Source: Pseudomonas aylmerensis (GTDB lineage: Bacteria > Pseudomonadota > Gammaproteobacteria > Pseudomonadales > Pseudomonadaceae). From it: a DNA stretch of 64,000 bases. Positions within the stretch are counted from its first letter, which is position 1, and every line of letters starts with the position of its first letter. The notes under the pieces were generated by a model. It did not search any database, was not told the origin of the DNA, and saw nothing but the letters and a program-made list of their open reading frames with translations. This document shows positions 25,534 to 34,429 of this stretch, piece after piece. Both the position numbers and the translations under genes were made by a program. Where the stretch lies: NCBI RefSeq assembly GCF_001702265.1, contig NZ_MAUE01000045.1:352800-416799 (forward strand), in the 5' to 3' direction.

Positions 25534-26367
25534 ATGGATGTACGTCACCTCAAGGCGTTTCTCGCGGTGTTTGAAGAACGCAATATCACCGCTGCAGCGC
25601 AGCGTTTATTCATCAGTCAGCCGACGTTGTCGGTGACCATCAAGCAGTTGGAAGATGAGCTGGGCGTGGCGCTGTTCGTGCGTCAGCCTCGCGGGGTCGA
25701 GGTCAGTGCCGAAGCACGGGTGCTGTATCCCCAGGCGCGGCGCATGGTGGCCGAAGCGGAGGCGCTGAGCCGGTTGTTTCGCGGCCGCGAGAATCGCATT
25801 GCGCTGGAGTTGGGGGTCGAGGGCGATATTGCCGACAGCCAGATCGAAACCTTCCTGCGCATGGCACACCAAGGTCTGCCCGGTTTGCTGCTGACCCTGC
25901 AGGAAGGCTGTGAAGGGGAAGGGCGCCTTGCGGTGGAGGAAATGTGCTGCGAGGACGAACTGTTCCTGCCGATTTGGGAAGAGTCCTACGTGATGGCGTT
26001 ACCGGCCGCACATCCCATGGCGCAGGCTGGCACAGAGCAGGCCTGGGCGCCAATCGAGGACTGGATCACCTGCCCGCAACACGATTCCCATCAGCGCCTG
26101 ATGGCCTTGTATGGGCGCTCGCCGCAGGCGGTGGCCGGGCATGCCGGCTCATTGACCCAGGCCCTGCATATGGTGGCCGCCGGTGTAGGCGTGGCGATGT
26201 TGCCGCAGTCGCTGGCGGCCGAGCGCGCCGGGGTGGTGAGCCGTGAATGGCACCTGCCGGCGCCGACGCGGCGGGTCGGGCTGTGCTTCGCCGCGCAAGC
26301 GTTGGAATCACCCGCGCTGCGCGCCCTGCACGAATATTTCCAGAACAACCGACCGCCGCAACGCTAG
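25534..26367 (+). CDS. LysR-family regulator (divergent from SDR)
   Basis: 277 residues. HTH at about 1-60 (LKAFLAVFEERNITAAAQRLFISQPTLSVTIKQLEDELG) and effector domain about 85-272. The sequence just after the HTH (RQPRGVEVSAEARVL) and the acidic start of the effector domain are typical of the CbbR/CynR branch. It probably activates the SDR gene at 24697-25422. The stop is three bases from that of the convergent LysR gene at 26371. Confidence 0.92.
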   Translation: MDVRHLKAFLAVFEERNITAAAQRLFISQPTLSVTIKQLEDELGVALFVRQPRGVEVSAEARVLYPQARRMVAEAEALSRLFRGRENRIALELGVEGDIADSQIETFLRMAHQGLPGLLLTLQEGCEGEGRLAVEEMCCEDELFLPIWEESYVMALPAAHPMAQAGTEQAWAPIEDWITCPQHDSHQRLMALYGRSPQAVAGHAGSLTQALHMVAAGVGVAMLPQSLAAERAGVVSREWHLPAPTRRVGLCFAAQALESPALRALHEYFQNNRPPQR

Positions 26368-26370
26368 GCG

Positions 26371-27225
26371 TCAATCGACCATCAGCCCCAGCATCCAACT
26401 CCCCGCCGGGCCTGGCGGGTATTGCCGCGACCACAGCGCATCCACGGCCACCGAGCGCGGCCAACTGCGTACCTTGAGTTCGACCAGCCCGGCATTGCCG
26501 AAGCGTTCCACCAGCCAGCGAGGCAGCTCGGCCCAGCCGAAACCGAGCTGGGCCATTTCCATCAGCATCAGAAAACTCGGCGCCGACCACACACGGCCCG
26601 TGGGGCGTGTTTCATTCGGGTTGATGATGCTCGCCAGGCGCAGTTCACGGTGTTGCTGCAGGGCTTGCAGGTCGATGGTGTCCAGGCTCGCCAAGGGATG
26701 ATCCGGGGCGACGAACAGCGCGATTTCCGTGTGTTCCTCCACCGGGGCGCGGCTCAGGTCGGGCGGATACACCGCCTGGGCCTCGACGAACGCAATCTGC
26801 GCCCGGCCGCTTTGCACCAGGGCGATCAGGTCTTCGCACTCGGCGATCAGCCATTCCAGTTCCAGGTCCGGGTAACGTTGCTCGAAAGCCTTGAGCGCCA
26901 GTTCGAAGCGCTCCGACTGGTAGGTGTCGGACATGGCGATGGTCACTTTCGGCTCCAGGCCCTGGGCCAACTGGCTCGCCGCCAGCTCCAGGCGGCTGCT
27001 GGCTTCCAGCACCTGTTCGGCACGTTGCAGCAACACGTGGCCGGCCGGTGTGAGCGTCGGCTTGCGGCTGCTGCGATCGAACAGCACCACGTCGAGATCA
27101 ATCTCCAGGCTGGCCACCGCTGCGCTGACGGTGGACTGGCTCTTGCCCAGCTTGCGTGCCGCCGCCGAAAACGAACCCTGGGTGGCGGCCTGGACAAACG
27201 CCTGCAGCACTTCATGAGAGGCCAT
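26371..27225 (-). CDS. LysR-family regulator, probable PACE-pump regulator (AceR-like position)
   Basis: 284 residues. HTH about 1-60 (LQAFVQAATQGSFSAAARKLGKSQSTVSAAVASLEIDL) and effector domain about 86-280. It is divergent from the PACE transporter gene starting at 27314, the same arrangement as AceR-AceI in Acinetobacter, where the LysR protein activates the pump gene on sensing chlorhexidine. By that context it is the likely regulator of the pump. The 88-base gap is where its binding site should be. Confidence 0.9.
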   Translation of the reverse strand: MASHEVLQAFVQAATQGSFSAAARKLGKSQSTVSAAVASLEIDLDVVLFDRSSRKPTLTPAGHVLLQRAEQVLEASSRLELAASQLAQGLEPKVTIAMSDTYQSERFELALKAFEQRYPDLELEWLIAECEDLIALVQSGRAQIAFVEAQAVYPPDLSRAPVEEHTEIALFVAPDHPLASLDTIDLQALQQHRELRLASIINPNETRPTGRVWSAPSFLMLMEMAQLGFGWAELPRWLVERFGNAGLVELKVRSWPRSVAVDALWSRQYPPGPAGSWMLGLMVD

Positions 27226-27313
27226 GACTATCGCCTTGGTCGATGGTTATTAGTTATGAAGTATCGACTTGAAGGGTAATGATAGCAACCATCGTCACTC
27301 ACGGAGCCGGGTC

Positions 27314-27754
27314 ATGCACCCTACCAAGTCGATTACTGAACGCGTTTGCCAAGCCCTGGGTTTTGAAGGCCTGGCCTTATTGATCTGTACCCCGTTGCTG
27401 GTCTGGATCACTGGCCGGCCGGCCCTGGAGATGGGCGCGGTAACCCTGGGCCTCAGCGTGCTGGCGCTGACCTGGAACATCATTTTCAACAGCCTGTTCG
27501 ACCGCCTCAAGGTGCGCCTGCAACTCGCCGGTGGCGTGTGGACGCGCATGCTGCATGCCGTGCTGTTCGAGGGAGGGCTGATCATCGTGGCTGTCCCGCT
27601 GATTGCCGCGTGGCTGAAGATCAGCCTGGTGCAGGCGTTTTGGCTGGACATTGGCGTGCTGCTGTTTTTCCTGCCGTACACCTATGTGTATCACTGGGGG
27701 TATGACGTATTGCGGGAAAGATTCGTACGCCAGCGCGTGCCTAGTCGGGCTTGA
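27314..27754 (+). CDS. PACE-family multidrug/biocide efflux transporter
   Basis: 146 residues from the ATG at 27314. Four transmembrane helices made of two tandem bacterial transmembrane pair domains: RVCQALGFEGLALLICTPLLVWITG, VTLGLSVLALTWNIIFNSLFD, RMLHAVLFEGGLIIVAVPLIAAW and LDIGVLLFFLPYTYVYHWGYD. The conserved acidic residue in helix 1 (FEG) and the repeat of R-x-x-H-x-x-x-FEG in helix 3, the WN in helix 2, and the Y-x-Y-H-W-x-Y-D end define the family. Members export chlorhexidine, acriflavine and short polyamines by proton antiport. Its 3' end overlaps a convergent LysR gene by 14 bases. Confidence 0.93.
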   Translation: MHPTKSITERVCQALGFEGLALLICTPLLVWITGRPALEMGAVTLGLSVLALTWNIIFNSLFDRLKVRLQLAGGVWTRMLHAVLFEGGLIIVAVPLIAAWLKISLVQAFWLDIGVLLFFLPYTYVYHWGYDVLRERFVRQRVPSRA

Positions 27755-28646
27755 GCGTCGCGACAAAATCCAGGAACGCCCGCACCTTGGCCGCCGGCAA
27801 ATGCCGCGAGGGGTAGTAGGCGTACAGCGGAAAACGCTCGTCCGGCCAGTCCGGGAACAACTCCACCAGGCTGCCGGCCTTGAGCGCTGGCGCCAGGCCT
27901 AGGTCGAGCATCTGCGCCACCGCATGGCCGTGCTCGCACACGCTGTACAGGGTGCTGGCATCGTTGACCACCAGGCGGCCGTCGGTGCGCACGATCAATT
28001 GCTCACCGGGGCGGTGAAATTCCCAGGCAAACGGGCGACCGGTTTGCGAGTCGCGAAAATCCAGGCACATGTGCCCGTTTTCCAGATCCTGCGGGGTGGC
28101 CGGTCGGCCATGGCGTTCCAGGTAGGCGGGGGAGGCCAGGGTGAGCACGCGCACTTGCATCAACTTGCGCGCGATCAGTGAAGAGGATTGCGGGATGCCA
28201 AAGCGGATCGCCAGGTCGAAGCCATCGGCGACCAGGTCGCCCAGTTGGTCGCGGGTGTGCAGGTCCAACTGCAATTGCGGGTAGCGGCGCATGAAATCGC
28301 CCAGCACCGGGCCGAGGACCAGCCGCGAGAAGTACGGGTCGATATTCACCCGCAGGCGCCCGCGTACGGTGTGAGCGCTGTCGGCCGCCGAGTTGGCCGC
28401 CTCTTCGAGACCGGCCAGCAGCGGGGCAATTTCCTGATAGAAACGCCGACCCTCGTCGGTCAGTTGCACCGAGCGCGTGGTGCGGTCGAACAGGCGAATC
28501 CCCAAGCGTTTTTCCAGGCGTGAAATCGCCCGGCTGACGCCCGAAGGCGTCATCTCCAGGCTGACGGCGGCGCGGGCAAAACTGCCGCTGTCGACCACGG
28601 CCGCCAATACTCCCATGCCGCCGGCCAAGCCTGGATCAAAACTCAT
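27741..28646 (-). CDS. LysR-family regulator
   Basis: 301 residues. HTH about 7-65 (MGVLAAVVDSGSFARAAVSLEMTPSGVSRAISRLEKRLG), effector domain about 90-298. CrgA/DmlR-like branch, to judge from LFDRTTRSVQLTDEGRRFY and SSLIARKL. The only LysR gene in the window not divergent from a target; it lies 50 bases downstream of an SDR gene on the same strand. Its stop overlaps the convergent PACE gene by 14 bases. Confidence 0.92.
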   Translation of the reverse strand: MSFDPGLAGGMGVLAAVVDSGSFARAAVSLEMTPSGVSRAISRLEKRLGIRLFDRTTRSVQLTDEGRRFYQEIAPLLAGLEEAANSAADSAHTVRGRLRVNIDPYFSRLVLGPVLGDFMRRYPQLQLDLHTRDQLGDLVADGFDLAIRFGIPQSSSLIARKLMQVRVLTLASPAYLERHGRPATPQDLENGHMCLDFRDSQTGRPFAWEFHRPGEQLIVRTDGRLVVNDASTLYSVCEHGHAVAQMLDLGLAPALKAGSLVELFPDWPDERFPLYAYYPSRHLPAAKVRAFLDFVATLKPD

Positions 28647-28696
28647 CGGTGATTGCCTGTCAGTGATCTGAGGGCATTGATGCTAGCGCAGAACGT

Positions 28697-29455
28697 CTAC
28701 AGAAACATGCCGCCCGAGGCCTCGATGCGCTGCCCGGTGATCCAGTGGCTGCCGTCGGCCAGCAGCGTCGAGATCGCCCCGCCGATATCTTCCGGCAATC
28801 CTGCGCGGCCTAGGGCTGTGTTGTTGGCGACCATCGCGTTCACGTTGGGGTTATCGCGCACCGCGCCGCCGCTGAAGTCGGTGGCTATCGCGCCGGGGGC
28901 CAGGGTGTTCACACTGATACCGCGCGGGCCCAGCTCCTTGGCCTGATAGCGCGACAACACTTCCACCGCACCTTTCATCGACGCATACGCCGAGTACCCC
29001 GGCAGGCTGAACCGCGCCAGGCCGCTGGAGATGTTAATGATGCGCCCGCCATCGCTGATCAGCGACAGCAGTTTTTGCGTGAGGAAAAACGGCGCCTTGA
29101 AGTGGATTGCCACCAGGCGGTCGAACTGCTCTTCAGTGGTTTCGGCAAACGTGGCGTTGACGCCAATGCCGGCGTTGTTGATCAGGAAATTGAACTGCTG
29201 CTGGGCGAAAACCTCCTTGAGCACACCGCCGACCTGGCCGACGAAGTCGTTGAAGGACGCGCTCTGGCTCACATCCAGTTGCAGCATGGCGGCGCGGCCA
29301 CCCAGGGCCTCTATCTGTGCCACCACCGCCTGGGCTTCGTCGGCGGCGCTGTGGTAGGTGCCGATGATGTCGACGCCCTGTGCCGCCAAGTGCAGCGCGG
29401 TGCTTTTGCCCAGGCCGCGGCTGGCGCCGGTGATCAGTGCGATTTTACGGGTCAT
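28697..29455 (-). CDS. Short-chain dehydrogenase/reductase
   Basis: 252 residues. LITGASRGLGKSTA (cofactor loop), INNAGIGVNATFA, INISSGLARF with the catalytic serine, YSAYASMKGAVEV (YxxxK) and PGAIATDFSGG. The C-terminus HWITGQRIEASGGMFL is the usual classical SDR tail. Divergent from the LysR gene at 29562 (106 bases apart), which is the probable regulator. Substrate unknown; the sequence resembles enzymes annotated as 3-oxoacyl-ACP-reductase-like oxidoreductases but nothing ties it to fatty acid synthesis. Confidence 0.92.
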   Translation of the reverse strand: MTRKIALITGASRGLGKSTALHLAAQGVDIIGTYHSAADEAQAVVAQIEALGGRAAMLQLDVSQSASFNDFVGQVGGVLKEVFAQQQFNFLINNAGIGVNATFAETTEEQFDRLVAIHFKAPFFLTQKLLSLISDGGRIINISSGLARFSLPGYSAYASMKGAVEVLSRYQAKELGPRGISVNTLAPGAIATDFSGGAVRDNPNVNAMVANNTALGRAGLPEDIGGAISTLLADGSHWITGQRIEASGGMFL

Positions 29456-29561
29456 GGTGCAGTCCTCTCAGGTGATCAGTGGGACTGAGTGTATTTGTCC
29501 GGCTGTAACGTGATAAACAGGGGTATATCGGAATCACTGGTCGGATAAGGCGAACAATCCC

Positions 29562-30458
29562 ATGAATAAGCTGGAACTGCTGCGCACCTTTGTGCGGGTC
29601 ACCGAACTGTCGAGTTTCACCGGCGCCGGCGAGAGCCTGGGCCTGCCGCGCTCCAGCGTGTCCGAGCATGTCCAGGCGCTGGAAGAGCTGCTCGGCACAC
29701 GCCTGCTGCAGCGCACCACGCGCAAGGTGCAGGCGACCCAGGACGGGCGTGTGCTGTATGAGCGCAGCAAGGATCTGCTGGCCCACATGGACGAACTCGA
29801 AGGCCTGTTTCGCCAGGATGAGGCGCAACTCAGCGGGCGTATCCGCGTGGACTTGCCCAACGTGATGGCGCGGGACCTGATCCTGCCGCGCCTGCCCGAG
29901 TTCATGGACGCCCACCCATTGATCGAGCTGGAAATCAGCACCACCGACCGCCAGGTCGACCTGCTGGCCGAAGGGTTCGACTGTGTGCTGCGGGTCGGCG
30001 CACAGCCCGACCAGACGGTGGTCGCGCGGTGGTTGTGCAGCATGCCGATGATCAACTGTGTCAGTGCCGGCTACCGCCAGCGCCATGGCGTACCCGAGAC
30101 CCTCGAGGACCTGGCGCACCATCAACTGGTGCATTACGTGCGCCCCTTGGGGTCACGTTCGACGGGGTTCGAATACCAGCAGGGCGATAAAGTGCACCGC
30201 GTGCCGATGGCCGGGAGGGTTACGGTCAACAGCACCGACGCGTACAAATCCGCCTGCCTGGGCGGCTTCGGCATCACTCAGGTGCCGGTCCTGGGCATCC
30301 GCGATCTACTCGCCAGTGGCGAACTGGTCGCCGTGCTGCCCGACTATCCGGCACCGGCGCTCGATGTGTCGCTGCTCTACGCCGGGCAACGGCATTTGCC
30401 GCAGCGTGTGCGGGTGTTCATGGACTGGCTGGCCGCGACGCTGCAAGCCCGACTCTAA
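29562..30458 (+). CDS. LysR-family regulator (divergent from SDR)
   Basis: 298 residues. HTH about 1-60 (LLRTFVRVTELSSFTGAGESLGLPRSSVSEHVQALEELLG), effector domain about 88-292. The TRLLQRTTRKVQATQDGRVLYERS start of the linker places it in the CrgA/PtxR-like branch. It likely regulates the SDR gene at 28697-29455. It overlaps the convergent LysR gene at 30455 by four bases. Confidence 0.92.
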   Translation: MNKLELLRTFVRVTELSSFTGAGESLGLPRSSVSEHVQALEELLGTRLLQRTTRKVQATQDGRVLYERSKDLLAHMDELEGLFRQDEAQLSGRIRVDLPNVMARDLILPRLPEFMDAHPLIELEISTTDRQVDLLAEGFDCVLRVGAQPDQTVVARWLCSMPMINCVSAGYRQRHGVPETLEDLAHHQLVHYVRPLGSRSTGFEYQQGDKVHRVPMAGRVTVNSTDAYKSACLGGFGITQVPVLGIRDLLASGELVAVLPDYPAPALDVSLLYAGQRHLPQRVRVFMDWLAATLQARL

Positions 30459-31372
30459 CGGCGAGCCGACAACTGCTGCGGCGCCAGGAAGGCGTCATGG
30501 AAATAATCGCGCACGGCCTGCATCGCCGGGGTAAACGCACGCTCGCGATGCCAGGCCAGCCCGACACTCATGGGCGTGACCGGGTCGGTCACGGTGAGGG
30601 TTTCGATGCGCTTGCCTTCCAGTGACCAGGGCCGATGCACCAGGTCCGACAGGATCGCCACGCCGCTGCCATTGGCGACCATGCTGCGTACTGCTTCCAC
30701 CGAGCTGGTGCGCAGCCGCACCTGGGGCGTTTGCCCGGCCTGTTCCCAATAGCGCATGGCGCTGTGTTCGGCTTCATCGACGGTGAGCAGGATGTACGGT
30801 TCGCGGGCCACATCCGCCAGGCTCACGGCGCCGCGTTCGCACAACGGGTGATGGCTGGGCAGCCACAGGCGGCGTTCGGAGTTGAACAGGATTTCGGAGA
30901 CGATATCCGCATGAGTCAGGTTAGCGGTGAGCACCACTGCCATGTCGAATTGGCCGTCGAGCAGGCCTTGCTCGATGGCCTGGCGCTCCTGCTCGAACAC
31001 CTCGATGGTCACATCCGGGTGCCAGTGTTCCATGCGCTGCAAGTGGTGCGGCAGGAAGTAACCGAGCACCGTGTAGCTGGCGGCCAGGCGCAGCACGCCA
31101 CTGGCGCGGTAGTCCGGCAATGGGCTGTTGAGGGCGTCGTCGACGCTGCGCACAATCACATAGGCACGGTTGAGAAAATGCCGGCCGGCGTCGGTCAGGT
31201 TCATGCCCTGGGCCGAACGCACGAACAACTGCACGCCGAGCATCGCCTCAAGTTCCTTGATCGCCGTGGTCACCGCCGACTGGGAAATGTTGAGGTGGAT
31301 GGCGGCCTGGGAAATCTGGCCGATTTCGGCGGTGGCGACGAAATAACGCACTTGGCGCAAGGTCAATGACAC
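30455..31372 (-). CDS. LysR-family regulator of the pxpABC genes (probable)
   Basis: 305 residues. HTH about 1-62 (LRQVRYFVATAEIGQISQAAIHLNISQSAVTTAIKELEAMLG), effector domain about 92-297. Divergent from pxpA; the 123-base gap contains two direct copies of CTATCTGAT, the second inside an ATCT-N6-AGAT palindrome, a plausible LysR site. The context suggests it responds to 5-oxoproline or a related lactam, by inference. Confidence 0.9.
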   Translation of the reverse strand: MSLTLRQVRYFVATAEIGQISQAAIHLNISQSAVTTAIKELEAMLGVQLFVRSAQGMNLTDAGRHFLNRAYVIVRSVDDALNSPLPDYRASGVLRLAASYTVLGYFLPHHLQRMEHWHPDVTIEVFEQERQAIEQGLLDGQFDMAVVLTANLTHADIVSEILFNSERRLWLPSHHPLCERGAVSLADVAREPYILLTVDEAEHSAMRYWEQAGQTPQVRLRTSSVEAVRSMVANGSGVAILSDLVHRPWSLEGKRIETLTVTDPVTPMSVGLAWHRERAFTPAMQAVRDYFHDAFLAPQQLSARR

Positions 31373-31396
31373 GCTGCATTCCTCGTAGGGCCCGGC

Positions 31397-31435
31397 CTAT
31401 CTGATTTTCAGAAGATGGGCTATCTGATAATAGAT
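31397..31435. promoter_or_regulatory. Candidate LysR-type operator upstream of pxpA
   Basis: CTATCTGAT occurs at 31397-31405 and 31420-31428, 23 bases apart, about two helical turns. The second copy forms ATCTGATAATAGAT (ATCT-N6-AGAT). It lies in the gap between the divergent LysR gene and pxpA. Confidence 0.5.
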
Positions 31436-31495
31436 CTTCCCAAGGGGTCAAGACGCGGCCTACTTTTCCGCCATCACCTTTGCGGAGCGACCTCG

Positions 31496-32272
31496 ATGCA
31501 GGCAGTGGATTTCAACTCGGACATGGGCGAAGGCTTCGGCCCCTGGACCATCGGCGATGGCGTCGACGCGCAGCTGATGGCCTATATCAGCTCGGCCAAC
31601 ATCGCCACCGGCTTCCACGCCGGCGACCCCGGCACCATGCGCCGCACCGTCGAGCGCGCCAAACAACTGGGAGTGGCCATCGGTGCACATCCGGGGTTTC
31701 GCGACTTGGTCGGCTTCGGGCGTCGGCATATCAACGCCCCGGCCCAGGAGCTGGTCGACGACATTCTCTACCAGCTCGGCGCCCTGCGCGAAATCGCCCG
31801 CGCCCAAGGCGTGACGCTGCAACATATCAAGCCCCACGGCGCGCTCTACATGCACTTGGCCCGCGACGAAGAAGCCGCGCGGCTGCTGGTGCAGAACCTG
31901 CAGGTCATCGAACCGACACTGCTGTTGTACTGCATGCCCAACTCGGTGATCTGGCGCGTGGCCAAGGAACTCGGGCAACCGGTGGTGCGCGAGTTCTACG
32001 CCGACCGTGAGTACGATCTGAGCGGCTCCATCGTGTTTACCCGCACAGTGCGCGCGCTGGATCCTGCCACCGTAGCGGCGCGAGTCCTACGCGCCTGTCA
32101 GACCGGGTTGGTGCGCACGGTGGAAGGCGAAGACCTGTTTATCGAATTCGATTCCATCTGCCTGCACAGCGACACCCCCGGCGCCCTGGAATTGGTGGAA
32201 GCCACCCGCGAAGCCCTCGACCAGGCAGGAATCGTGGTGGCCAATGGGCTGCCTGCGGCCAACGGGGCTTGA
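31496..32272 (+). CDS. pxpA: 5-oxoprolinase subunit A
   Basis: 258 residues from the ATG at 31496; the frame is open to 31415 through the operator region, which I exclude. LamB/YcsF family: MQAVDFNSDMGEGFGPW, SSANIATGFHAGDP, IGAHPGFRDLVGFGRR, IKPHGALYMHL and REFYADREYDLSGSIVFTR. With PxpB and PxpC it performs ATP-dependent cleavage of 5-oxo-L-proline to L-glutamate, salvaging a spontaneous glutamine/glutamyl by-product. Separated from pxpB by 291 bases containing a REPIN, so the operon is interrupted by a mobile palindrome. Confidence 0.94.
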   Translation: MQAVDFNSDMGEGFGPWTIGDGVDAQLMAYISSANIATGFHAGDPGTMRRTVERAKQLGVAIGAHPGFRDLVGFGRRHINAPAQELVDDILYQLGALREIARAQGVTLQHIKPHGALYMHLARDEEAARLLVQNLQVIEPTLLLYCMPNSVIWRVAKELGQPVVREFYADREYDLSGSIVFTRTVRALDPATVAARVLRACQTGLVRTVEGEDLFIEFDSICLHSDTPGALELVEATREALDQAGIVVANGLPAANGA

Positions 32273-32308
32273 TGTGGTGAGCGGGCGTTATGTGGCAAGC
32301 AGGATTCC

Positions 32309-32444
32309 TGTGGTGAGCGCGCTTGCCCCGCGTTGGGGCGCGTAGCGGCCCTAAAATCAGACGGCCGAGTTCTACCTGGAAGTACACAGGGGGCTTTACT
32401 GGGGCTGCTGCGCAGCCCAACGCGGGGCAAGCCCGCTCACCACA
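32309..32444. repeat. REPIN of a second sequence family (TGTGGTGAGCG type)
   Basis: TGTGGTGAGCGCGCTTGCC at 32309 and its partner ending 32444 (GGCAAGCCCGCTCACCACA) match over 29 bases with one mismatch, arms CCGCGTTGGG/CCCAACGCGG inward. Further partial copies of the GTGAGCGGGC and CCCGCTCACCACA motif flank it (32275 and 32473). It sits inside the pxp operon. Confidence 0.85.
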
Positions 32445-32563
32445 TAAAGCCCGCTAGCCACAGGACGCCCGCTCACCACAAAAAGACCGCCCAGCACAAT
32501 AAATCCACTCACCCCTATTCATTTTTTGCCTGCCTTTCTATAACGATTCCAAGAGGAACAGAC

Positions 32564-33442
32564 ATGGCTCAAACACCCCCCATCCGCTACAGCTTCGGCG
32601 GTGATGAACACCTGTTTGCCGAGGTCAGCGAGAGCATGTCGCTGGAGGCCTTTTTCACGGGCATGGCCGTGACCCGGGCCGTGGAGCGCCTGGCCCTGGA
32701 AGGTGTGCTGGATGTGTGCCTGGCCAATGCGTCGTTCCAGATTCGCTTCGACCCCGACCGCATCGCGCCACACGTGCTGCTCGACGCGGTGCAGACCGCC
32801 GAAGCCCAGGCCGTGGCCGAACGCACCCTGCACACGCGCATCATCGAAATCCCGGTGCTCTACAACGACCCCTGGACCCATGAAACGCTGATGCGTTTTC
32901 GCGACCGCCACCAGGACCCCAGCGCGACCGACCTGGAATACGCCGCGCGCATCAACGGCCTGGCCGATGTCGACGCGTTTATCGCCGCCCACAGTGGCGC
33001 GCCGTGGTTTGTGTCGATGGTCGGCTTTGTCGCGGGCCTGCCGTTCATGTTCCAGATGGTCGAGCGCGAGCGGCAGTTGCAGGTGCCCAAGTACCTGCGC
33101 CCGCGTACCGACACCCCCAAGTTGACCCTCGGCCATGGCGGCTGCTTCGGCTGCATCTACTCGGTGCGCGGGGCCGGCGGTTACCAGATGTTCGGCGTGA
33201 CCCCGGCGCCGATCTACGACCCGGCGCAGCAATTGGCCTACCTCAAGGAACACATGGTGTTCTTCCGGCCCGGTGACATCGTGCAATTCAAACCCATCGA
33301 CCGCGACGCCTACGACCAGGCCGTTGCCGAAGTGGACGCAGGACGTTTCGACTTGCGCATCCGTACGGTGGAATTTTCCCTCGATGCGTTTCTCGCCGAC
33401 CCCATCGGCTACCCGAAAACCCTGCAGGAGGCGCTGGCATGA
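32564..33442 (+). CDS. pxpB: 5-oxoprolinase subunit B
   Basis: 292 residues from the ATG at 32564, with AAGAGGA upstream; the open frame to 32333 runs through the REPIN. KipI-like/carboxyltransferase subdomain C family: IRYSFGGDEHLFAEV, the VLYND segment, AAHSGAPWFVSMVGFVAGLPF, PKYLRPRTDTPKLTLGHGGCFG and FFRPGDIVQFKPID. It forms the ATP-handling half of 5-oxoprolinase with PxpC. The protein is longer than B. subtilis KipI owing to an N-terminal extension of about 65 residues. Overlaps pxpC by four bases. Confidence 0.93.
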   Translation: MAQTPPIRYSFGGDEHLFAEVSESMSLEAFFTGMAVTRAVERLALEGVLDVCLANASFQIRFDPDRIAPHVLLDAVQTAEAQAVAERTLHTRIIEIPVLYNDPWTHETLMRFRDRHQDPSATDLEYAARINGLADVDAFIAAHSGAPWFVSMVGFVAGLPFMFQMVERERQLQVPKYLRPRTDTPKLTLGHGGCFGCIYSVRGAGGYQMFGVTPAPIYDPAQQLAYLKEHMVFFRPGDIVQFKPIDRDAYDQAVAEVDAGRFDLRIRTVEFSLDAFLADPIGYPKTLQEALA

Positions 33443-34413
33443 TCAAGGTCCTCAAACCCGGCCTCGCCACCTCCGTGCAAGACCTTGGCCGCGAAGGCTA
33501 TTACCACCTGGGCATTCCGCCCTCGGGGGCGTTGGACCAGTACGCCTTGAGCGCGGCCAACCACCTGGTGGGCAATCCCATTGGCGCAGCGGGCCTGGAA
33601 TGCACGTTGATTGGCCCCGAGCTGGCGTTTCAACAGGACGCCCTGGTAGCCCTCAGCGGCGCGTTGATGTCACCGCGCCTGGACGGTGAAGTGGTGCACC
33701 AGGACACCGCCTTCCACGTGCGTGCCGGGCAGGTGCTGCGCTTCGAGTTTCCCAAGGCGGGCGCGCGCACTTATCTTGCGGTCGCCGGTGGCATCGACGT
33801 GCCTTTGGTGCTCGGCAGTCGTTCCACTTACACCCTCGGTGCGCTCGGTGGTTTTCACGGGCGACGCTTGCAGGCGGGGGATGAGCTGCCCATCGGTACC
33901 GCCAGCGGACAGGGGCGCGCGGGCAACAGCCTGCCGATGGCGCTGCGCCGATCGGTCGGTGGCGATGTGACGTTGCGCGTGGTGCCGGGGCTGTACTACG
34001 AGCGCTTGACGGCCGGTGCGAAGAGCAGCTTTTTTGCCGAGCCCTGGACCGTCGGCTCCGAGGCCGACCGCATCGGCTATCGCTTCAAGGGCGGCAGCGC
34101 GCTGAGCTTCCAGCCACGCGAGCAGCCGTTCGGCGCGGGCTCGGATCCGTCGAATATCGTCGACAGTTGCTACCCCATCGGTTCGATCCAGGTCCCGGCC
34201 GGGCTGGAGCCTATCGTGCTGCATCGGGATGCGGTGTCGGGCGGCGGCTACGCGATGATTGGCACGGTGATCAGCGCCGACCTGGACCTGATCGGGCAGA
34301 TGCAGCCGAACCAGCGCGCGGGGTTTGTGGCGGTGACGCTGGAAGAGGCGCTGGAGGCGCGGCGGGTGTACAAAAAACGCCTGAAAATAATGGGCGGGTT
34401 ATTCAGTAGCTGA
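33439..34413 (+). CDS. pxpC: 5-oxoprolinase subunit C
   Basis: 324 residues. KipA-like/carboxyltransferase subdomain A/B family: IKVLKPGLATSVQDLGREGYYHLGIPPSGALDQ at the start, NPIGAAGLECTLIGPEL, YLAVAGGIDVPLVLGSRSTYTLGALGGFHGR, and DSCYPIGSIQVPAGLEPIVLHRDAVSGGGYAMIGTV. The ATGA overlap with pxpB shows translational coupling. Such genes are often mislabelled allophanate hydrolase or urea carboxylase; the neighbouring pxpA decides the assignment. Confidence 0.94.
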   Translation: MIKVLKPGLATSVQDLGREGYYHLGIPPSGALDQYALSAANHLVGNPIGAAGLECTLIGPELAFQQDALVALSGALMSPRLDGEVVHQDTAFHVRAGQVLRFEFPKAGARTYLAVAGGIDVPLVLGSRSTYTLGALGGFHGRRLQAGDELPIGTASGQGRAGNSLPMALRRSVGGDVTLRVVPGLYYERLTAGAKSSFFAEPWTVGSEADRIGYRFKGGSALSFQPREQPFGAGSDPSNIVDSCYPIGSIQVPAGLEPIVLHRDAVSGGGYAMIGTVISADLDLIGQMQPNQRAGFVAVTLEEALEARRVYKKRLKIMGGLFSS

Positions 34414-34429
34414 AAACCCATAAAGCCAC

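Noticed and set aside
32564..34413. Allophanate hydrolase or urea carboxylase subunits
   Set aside because: KipI/KipA-like proteins next to a LamB/YcsF gene define 5-oxoprolinase; no urea amidolyase partner genes are present.
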